From the NCBI RefSeq assembly GCF_947179165.1, contig NC_077245.1, positions 25,190,740-25,254,739 on the forward strand: a stretch of 64,000 nucleotides of DNA, in the 5' to 3' direction. The position numbers and the translations under genes are program-made. The notes below the pieces were generated by a model. The model was not told the origin of the DNA and made no database searches. It saw only the letters and a program-made list of their open reading frames with translations. Source of the DNA: Solanum dulcamara. Lineage: Eukaryota; Streptophyta; Magnoliopsida; Solanales; Solanaceae. Shown here in pieces: positions 57,830-64,000 of this stretch (positions are counted from its first letter, which is position 1; each line of letters opens with the position of its first letter).

Positions 57830-60800
57830 TCTTCTCTTTCTGAGAAAGGTAAAGTCCATTCTTCAGAATTAAGGGTATGCTAGCTACCTCCAAAAAGTTG
57901 CAAGCTAGTTACCATAATTACAGAGACTCTAAGAAATCTACTAACTGTTCCGCTTCTTCTACACCTTCTTCTTTACACCAAAAAAAAAACAAAGTGTTAA
58001 TGCAATTTTCTTTAACTTTCTCTATTTTGTTAGAAATATTCTCAAAACACATGTAGTTTCTTTGTCTCCAAATTGACCACCATACGCAGGATGGTACTAT
58101 AGTCCACCATCTTTTCTGAGTCCCCCCCCCCCCTCCCCTCTTCCAGCAACTTAGGAGGTCAGCAGTGTGCTCAGGCGTTACCCAGGCTCTTCATGGGATA
58201 AACTAAGGAACATATGCCATATTTGAGCTATGATTTTGCAGTGAAGGAACAGATGATTGTTTGATTTTCTCCTCATTACAAGAAAAACATCTGGAAATTA
58301 TCGGGAAACCCCTTTAGCTTTTCCTGGGTGAGGCATGCCCTTCTGGAAACCAACCGTGTGAATCATTTCACCTTGGTTGGGATATTGCACTTCCATATCC
58401 GTCTCCATGGCCCTGGAGTGTCCCCTGATTGTGCCATTAAATCCTTCTTGTACAGTCTACCTACAGAGAATTTTCCATCCTTTTCATGCTTCCACCTTAT
58501 ACTGTTTGTTTCTTTAGTTAAGCCTGTGAACTCTCCCAGTCAATGCAAGAGTTCAGCAACTCTGTCCACTTCCCAGTCATTCAAGTGTCTTCTGAATGTC
58601 AGATTCCAACCTTGAGGTGTCCAGGTCTCAGCAATTGTTGCTTCAGGATTGTCACAAAGGAGAAAAAATCAGAGAAGGCTACCTTCAAAACAACTGGCCA
58701 AACCACTTGTCTTTCCAAAAATAGACTTTAGTTCCCTCACCAACTTTGAAATCAATGTTCTCAACCAGTTTAGACCACAAATTCCTGATAGATCTCCATC
58801 TTGATACACCATAGGTGCTAAACACTATATTAGAAACCCATTGCGCATTCTGTCCATACTTATTAGGTATTACTCCTTTCCATAGAGCATGGCCTTCATT
58901 CACAAACCTCCCTAGCCGATTTGAAACTAAACATTTGTTTTGCATACCCAATTTTTTTATACCCAGACCACCTGACTTCTTGCTTAGTAGTGTTGTTTGC
59001 CATTTGACCAGGTGGATTCCTTTACCCTCCTTATTGCCCATCCATAAGAAGTCCCTCCTTATCTTATCTTCCACCTTAGAAGGTAGTGGGAATAGAGACA
59101 TGACATATGTAGGCAGAGCATACAAAACAGAGTTGATCAGTGTAGCTCTACCTCCCTAGGATAAATATTATGCTTTCCAACTCTCTGTTTTCTCAATGAT
59201 TCCATCCCAGATTTCTGAGTTTTTCTATTTTGCAATTCAGAATGTTAGCTACGCTTTGTAAGTTTGCAACTTCCTTGACTTGGAAGATGCTGCTTTTCCT
59301 CCGGTTCACAGAAAGCCCAAAAAGGGGCTCAAAATCCACCAATATGACTCTGATATAACTGATTGTTCTGCTTTTGCATCATAGAATATAACAGTATCAT
59401 CCATGTATAAGAGATGACAGATTTACATCTCTTCCCCCGCTTGGTTGCCTTGTTGAATCCTTTTTATCCAGTTATTTAAAATAGCCAACCTCATCATATT
59501 GTTGAGTCCCTCCATAGCTAGAACGAATAGGAAAGGAGAGAGGGGATCACCCTATCTTAGTCCTCTCACTGAAGGAAAAAAACCAACAGGTTCTCCATTA
59601 ACAAGAATTGAGAACCTGACAGTTTTGATGCAGAAACATATCCAATTCAGCCATTTCTCTCCAAAGCTCATCTGTCTCAGAATGTGGAGGAGGAATTCCC
59701 AATTTAACATGATCATAGTCTTTTTCTATGTCGAGCTTGCACATAATCCCTAGGACCTCTCCCTTATCCACACATTCACTAGTAATGAGAGTTGAATCTA
59801 TAATTTGTCTCCCTTGTATGAAGGCCATTTGATGCTTGTTTACTAACTTGTTGATCACTGTCTTTAGCCTTTCTGCTAGAAGTTCCGCAAAGACTGTGTA
59901 GACTCCACTAATGAGACTTATGGGTCTGAAGACTCTAAGTTCTATGGTCCCTATATTTTTGGGATGAGAGCCACATAGTGGCATTGAAGCTTTTCTCAAA
60001 CTCATGCCTCTCATGAAATTGTCTAATAGCATTTATGAAATGTGTCTTTAAAACCTCCCAGAAGTTCTGGAAAAAGCTCATAGGATCCCATCTAGGCCTG
60101 GAGCCTATCACTGGCACATAGCTTTATACAGTTCAAAACTTCAACTTCATCAAACTGTGTTTGCATCCATTCTCTTTCTTCCGTACTAATACCTTCCACC
60201 CCCTGCAGATTGGATTCAAGCCTCCATTTTCTTTGAATAAATTCTGATAGAAACTGGTGATTGCCCTTTTAATGACCTCAGGGTCAATTACAGAATTCCC
60301 TTCCACCATCAGCTTATCAATAGTATTGAATCTTTTGTGAGCTGTGGAAATCCTATGGAAATATTTAGTGTTCTTGTCCCCCTGCTTGAGTCATAGTACT
60401 CTAGACCTCTGCCTCCAAGCATTTCCTCATTTTTGGATACATCCTCAAACTCTATAGGAAGATGTAGTTTTTGAAGTAGCTCATCCTCTGTTAACAGTCT
60501 CAGCTTTTGGATCTTCTCTAAATTTGCCAACTGGTAAAGGATTTCTTCCTTCCCTTGTCTCCAGTTGTTTTTGTATTATAACCTCCATTCCTTTAGCTTC
60601 CCCTTCAGCATCCCCAGTTTCGTAGCTAAAACATAGGATCTTGTGCCAAAGATGTTAAAAAAAGATCACCATTCTTTGACTTTGTCGGTAAATCCCTCCA
60701 CCCTCAACCAGCCTTTTTCCAAATTTGAAGTATGACTTTTTTCAAAATTTAAATCCCCATTTTCAAGCATAATAGGAATGTGATCTGAACCTATTCTGGG

Positions 60801-61393
60801 TAGCAGGTTCTGCTTTCTCTGTGAAAAGGCCTCATCCCGTTGAGAGGAAAATAAGAATCTACCAATTCTGGAAGCTGGCATATGATTGTCTCCTCTTGTC
60901 TATGTAAAAGATCCTCCAAATAAAGGAGGATCAATGTACTCCATCTCATTTATCCATTCAGTAAACTCAGTCATAGCCCTTGTTATTATGTGTCCTCCTG
61001 ATCTTTCATTTGGATATCTTGTACATTGTCTCAAAAAAAATAATCCTGTACATTGAATTCCCCACGTAGCCCATGGCCCATTGCATACATCCTTGATGTT
61101 GGCAAACTCTTGCCATAATTCTCTTCTGATAACAGAATCACAAGAAGCATATACAACAGTCAGAAACCAGGTGAAGACCTGATTAATACCTTCAAGCTTT
61201 CAAGTCACCGTTTGATTAGTTGTTGTCACCAGTTCCCCTTTCCAAAATCTCTTATCCCCACATCACTACAATTCTCCACTTCTACCAATGGCATCCAGGT
61301 GAAATTCCCCATTTCTGACATATGGTTGCTTAAAAACAAACCTCTGCTCCTGCCAGCTCAGTTTCTACTATCTAAGGTCATATCACCGAGGAC
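57830..61393 (-). mobile_element. L1-type LINE A, 5' truncated, degenerate
   Basis: Minus strand, running from high to low coordinates. The endonuclease C-terminal half contains VVYASCDSVIRRELWQEF, ASRIGRFLFSSQRDE and GSDHIPIML (the S-D-H catalytic motif, about 60,780-60,800). Then reverse transcriptase follows: [50 protein letters not shown] (59,598-60,032) and LLYMDDTVI near 59,380. Then the post-RT region at 58,685-59,125 (YALPTYVMSLFPLPSKVEDK) and a zf-RVT remnant with CNEEK (about 58,280). A pyrimidine-rich stretch near 57,825-57,845 (A-rich in sense) marks the 3' end. The gag-like ORF1 and the first part of the endonuclease are absent. Multiple frameshifts. Confidence 0.85.
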
Positions 61394-61407
61394 ATGACCT
61401 TAGATAG
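61368..61407. repeat. 14-bp perfect inverted repeat at the LINE A / RTE junction
   Basis: CTATCTAAGGTCAT (61,368-61,381) and ATGACCTTAGATAG (61,394-61,407) are exact complements separated by 12 bp. The right arm is part of the RTE coding sequence; the left arm reads as the 5' end of LINE A. Confidence 0.95.
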
Positions 61408-61757
61408 AAAGGTGTGGAGGTCACGTATTAGGGTAGAAGGCTAGTAGGGATATAACGGTTTAAGGTTGGTCATAGGACTAGCCGTGCCATTATAGTCGTG
61501 TAGTTGTTGCTTTTCGATTTTCACACTAGTTTGCTACTACTATTGTTATTGTTTGTTTTGTAGAATTTACATTGCTTTTCGTTTTAGCAGCTATGATATA
61601 TCTATTGTTTTTTCTCTTACTTGGGGCTGATATATTTGAGCCGAGGGTCTTTCGGAAACAGCCTCTCTATCTCCATGAGGTAGTGATAAGGTCTACGTAC
61701 ACTTTACTCTCCCCAGACCCCACTTATGAGATTTCACTGGGTATGTTGTTGTATTGT
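61394..61757 (+). mobile_element. RTE LINE 3' fragment with TTG tail
   Basis: Opens directly in the RTE C-terminus: EDMTLDRKVWRSRIRVEG followed by stops at about 61,443. A 3' UTR follows, ending GAGCCGAGGGTCTTTCGG...ACTGGGTATGTTGTTG at 61,757. It lies in opposite orientation to the L1 LINEs on each side and starts at an inverted repeat with LINE A. It is homologous to 46,500-46,862. Confidence 0.85.
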
Positions 61758-61984
61758 TGAATCAACCTTCTAACTACTCCCCTCCCCCACCCCCACCCCA
61801 ACACACACATTCCAAGAAAGGATTTTAACTTTCGTTGGAGATTAGCATATGTTATCCTCCCCCTGTTCCTTGGTTCCCCCTCCTTAAACTTAACATGGAA
61901 TTCTAGATTCCTGATCTCCTTCGGAATTGAGTTTTTTACCTTGTTTGATATTGTTTCTATATTCTTCTCCCGATTTCCCCCCTT
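61758..61984. other. Short unassigned spacer between the RTE fragment and LINE B
   Basis: Contains a C/A-rich stretch (61,780-61,810, CCCCCACCCCCACCCC) and CT-rich sequence. No coding potential. Probably original intronic or intergenic DNA around the insertions. Confidence 0.4.
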
Positions 61985-64000
61985 TTCCTTTTTTTTTTGA
62001 AAATGTTAATATTGTAGTCTTCAGCATTAAGGATATGCTGGTGACCTTCAGAAAACAGAGGGGAACAAAAGAAAGGAAAAGAAAAGAAAAGAAAAAAATA
62101 CTTACAAGGATCCTAATAATTCCACAATCTGCTATGTTTCCTCTAAACCTCTCTTTACACCAAAAATAAAAATATACAATACAATTCCATTTAATATTCT
62201 GAATGGAATTGGACATATCTTCGAAGTTTCTACTATTTCTTTCTTTCCAAACTGTCCACCAAATGCAATGTGGAATTATCCTCCCCCATGCCTTTTGGCA
62301 CTTGTTCCCCCCTTTTCTTATCCAACAACTACAGCAAGTCTGCAGTATGCTCGGGCATGGTCTAATTTGTCTTTGTGAAACTAAGGAAGATGGCCCAAAT
62401 TTGTGTTGTAAAATTGCAATGCAAGAATAGATGCTTGTTGGTCTCCTCTGCCTTCCCGCATAATGAATACCAAGATACTATAATCTTTCCTTTTCTCTTC
62501 AAGACTTCATGTGTCAGACAAGCCCTTCTAGCAACCAACCATGTAAAGCATTTTATCTAAGTTGGTGCTAAGGTTCTCCGTACCTTTCTCCACAAACTTT
62601 GATTAGAGTTGCCTTGCCGGAGGCTTTCCATTTTGTATGCCCTGCTAACAGTGAAAGCCCCATCTTTACTATGTTTCCATCTCAAAGAATCAGGAGCATT
62701 GGTGGTGCCAGAGAATTTTTCTAATAGCTCCATCAATTTGGCCACTCTCTCCACTTCCCAGTCATCAACAGGCAATCCCGCATAAAAGAAAGGCTACTGA
62801 CTTGGTTGATTCAACAAACAAGGGAAAAAGGCATCCATTCAGATTCCACCCTTGTGCTGTCCAACATTCATTGATATTTGCATCTGGATTACTACATAGT
62901 AAAAACAGATCTGGAAAGAATTCTTTTAGAGGGACCTGTTTTGTTCCACGCATCTGCCCAAAACTTAGTTCTCCTGCCATCTCCTACTTCAATGTATATA
63001 TTAGCTTCAAGTTTTTGCCATAAGTTTCTAATAGTTCTCCAAACCCCCACCCCATAGGCATAAACACTAACATTACTGGACCAAGGATTGTATTCACCAT
63101 ACTTGGATCTGATGACATCCTTCCATAAGGCTTACCCCTCTTCATTATATCTCCATAACCACTTCATCAAAAGACTTTTGTTTTGTTTCCTCAAATCTCT
63201 AATGCCCATACCCCCTTTGTCTCTGTTGTTCAAGGTTATCTCCCATTTGACTAGGTTATAACCTTTAATTTCTTTGCATCCATGCCAAAGGAAGTCCCTC
63301 CTTAATCTATCCAATTTCTTCAAAACTTTGGGGGGTAATGGAAATAATGAAATGACATAAGTAGGTAGGGAGTCTAGCACTGAATTGATGAGGGTGTGTC
63401 TGCCTCCCAGAGACAAATATTGAGCCTTCCATCTGGCTAATCTCCTTTCTGTTTTCTCCACAATGCCATCCCAAATTTCCATATCCATGTGTTTATTCCC
63501 TAAGGGCATGCCTAAGTAAACTGTTGGCATATTCTCCACTTTGCATCCCAAAATTTCTGTTAGATTCAAAATGTCGGTCACCTCCTTGATTGGAAATAAA
63601 TTGTTTTTCTCCCAATTCACTTTCAGACCCGAGGAGGCTTCAAAAAACAGTAAGATTGTTTTGATGAATCTTATCTGGTCCTCCTGAGGTTCACAAAAAA
63701 TGATAGTCATTTGCCTGTAGCAAATGACAAATTTCTTTAACTTGTCCATTGCTACACCCCTTATTTGAAAACCTTTGATCCATCTGTTTTGTATTGCTAT
63801 TCTCATCAAGCTATCAAAACCTTCCATTGCCAAGATAGATCGAAAGGGGGATAAGGGATCACCTTGTCTAAGTCCCCTTTTTGAAGGGAAGAAGCCCACT
63901 GGTTCACTATTCACCATAATAGAAAATTGGATCGTGCTGATGCAAGAATTAATCCAACCCAACCACTTTCTCCAAAGCCCATTTTTCTGAGAGTGTTCAG
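61985..64000 (-). mobile_element. L1-type LINE B, runs off the right edge
   Basis: A T-run on the plus strand near 61,990-62,000 is the poly(A) tail of this minus-strand LINE. Upstream in element sense are a zf-RVT remnant (62,400-62,780) and the largest open frame of the window (63,132-63,962, 276 codons). That frame carries FFPSKRGLRQGDPLSPFRSI, VNWEKNNLFPI, VYLGMPLGNKHM, SLGGRHTLINSVLDSLPTYV and RLRRDFLWHGCKEI, all typical RT and post-RT blocks. Around 63,695-63,720 the polymerase box, normally F/Y-A-D-D, is disrupted and a frame shift is apparent (VICYRQMTIIF in the open frame). It is the same broad family as LINE A but a separate insertion, since each has its own 3' end. Confidence 0.87.

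Noticed and set aside
58328..59159. Plus-strand open frames opposite LINE A
   Set aside because: Antisense shadows of the LINE post-RT region; the protein motifs read only on the minus strand.
61758..61984. C/A-rich spacer as a promoter of RGP1
   Set aside because: No TATA-like element with a following open exon; any regulatory role would be guesswork.

Overview
This is a repeat-rich stretch of nuclear DNA from a flowering plant, most probably a member of the Solanaceae. The evidence is its AT-rich GT-AG intron genes, layered Ty3/gypsy retrotransposons, and RTE/TS-SINE-type 3' tails ending in TTG repeats, which are typical of nightshades. The species cannot be fixed from the sequence. No prokaryotic features, tRNA or rRNA genes were found.

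Region 1 (1-35.7 kb) is retrotransposon sediment. A minus-strand gypsy element (E0) has a 3.1 kb 5' LTR at 24,616-27,761, a PBS and gag. An Athila-like element (470-23,571, minus) appears to sit inside E0's gag. A chromodomain gypsy element (2,019-12,471, plus, TSD GGCTT) sits inside the Athila-like element. A solo LTR (6,455-8,442, TSD TTTGG) sits inside the chromovirus RNase H region. Next come a LINE scrap (27.8-28.56 kb) and a plus-strand LTR element with no recognisable pol (28,567-35,683). That element carries an internal 698-bp tandem duplication and a solo Athila-type LTR (32,989-34,311). Every coding region here is broken by stops and frameshifts.

Region 2 (38.6-46 kb) holds a complete minus-strand gene for LCB1, the non-catalytic subunit of serine palmitoyltransferase. 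It has 12 coding exons (486 aa), a 5'-UTR exon, a Stowaway-like MITE in intron 2 and a (GA)26 tract in the leader intron. Region 3 (46.2-50 kb) holds an RTE LINE 3' fragment, a 1-kb Mutator-like fold-back element with a 9-bp TSD, and a 140-bp tandem duplication.

Region 4 (51.5 kb to the right edge) holds a minus-strand gene for an RGP1 homologue, the partner of RIC1 in a Rab6/Ypt6 exchange factor. Nine exons (370 codons) are visible. Its 5' exons are not seen before the window edge. The upstream DNA, presumably an intron, is filled by two head-to-tail L1 LINEs (57.83-61.39 kb and 61.99 kb to beyond 64 kb) separated by an RTE 3' fragment.

The two host genes are ordinary housekeeping genes in sphingolipid synthesis and Golgi trafficking, and nothing suggests they work together. 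I found no credible new biological system. The most interesting material is the nesting history, the duplicated LTR junction, the fold-back element and the LINE-loaded region upstream of RGP1.
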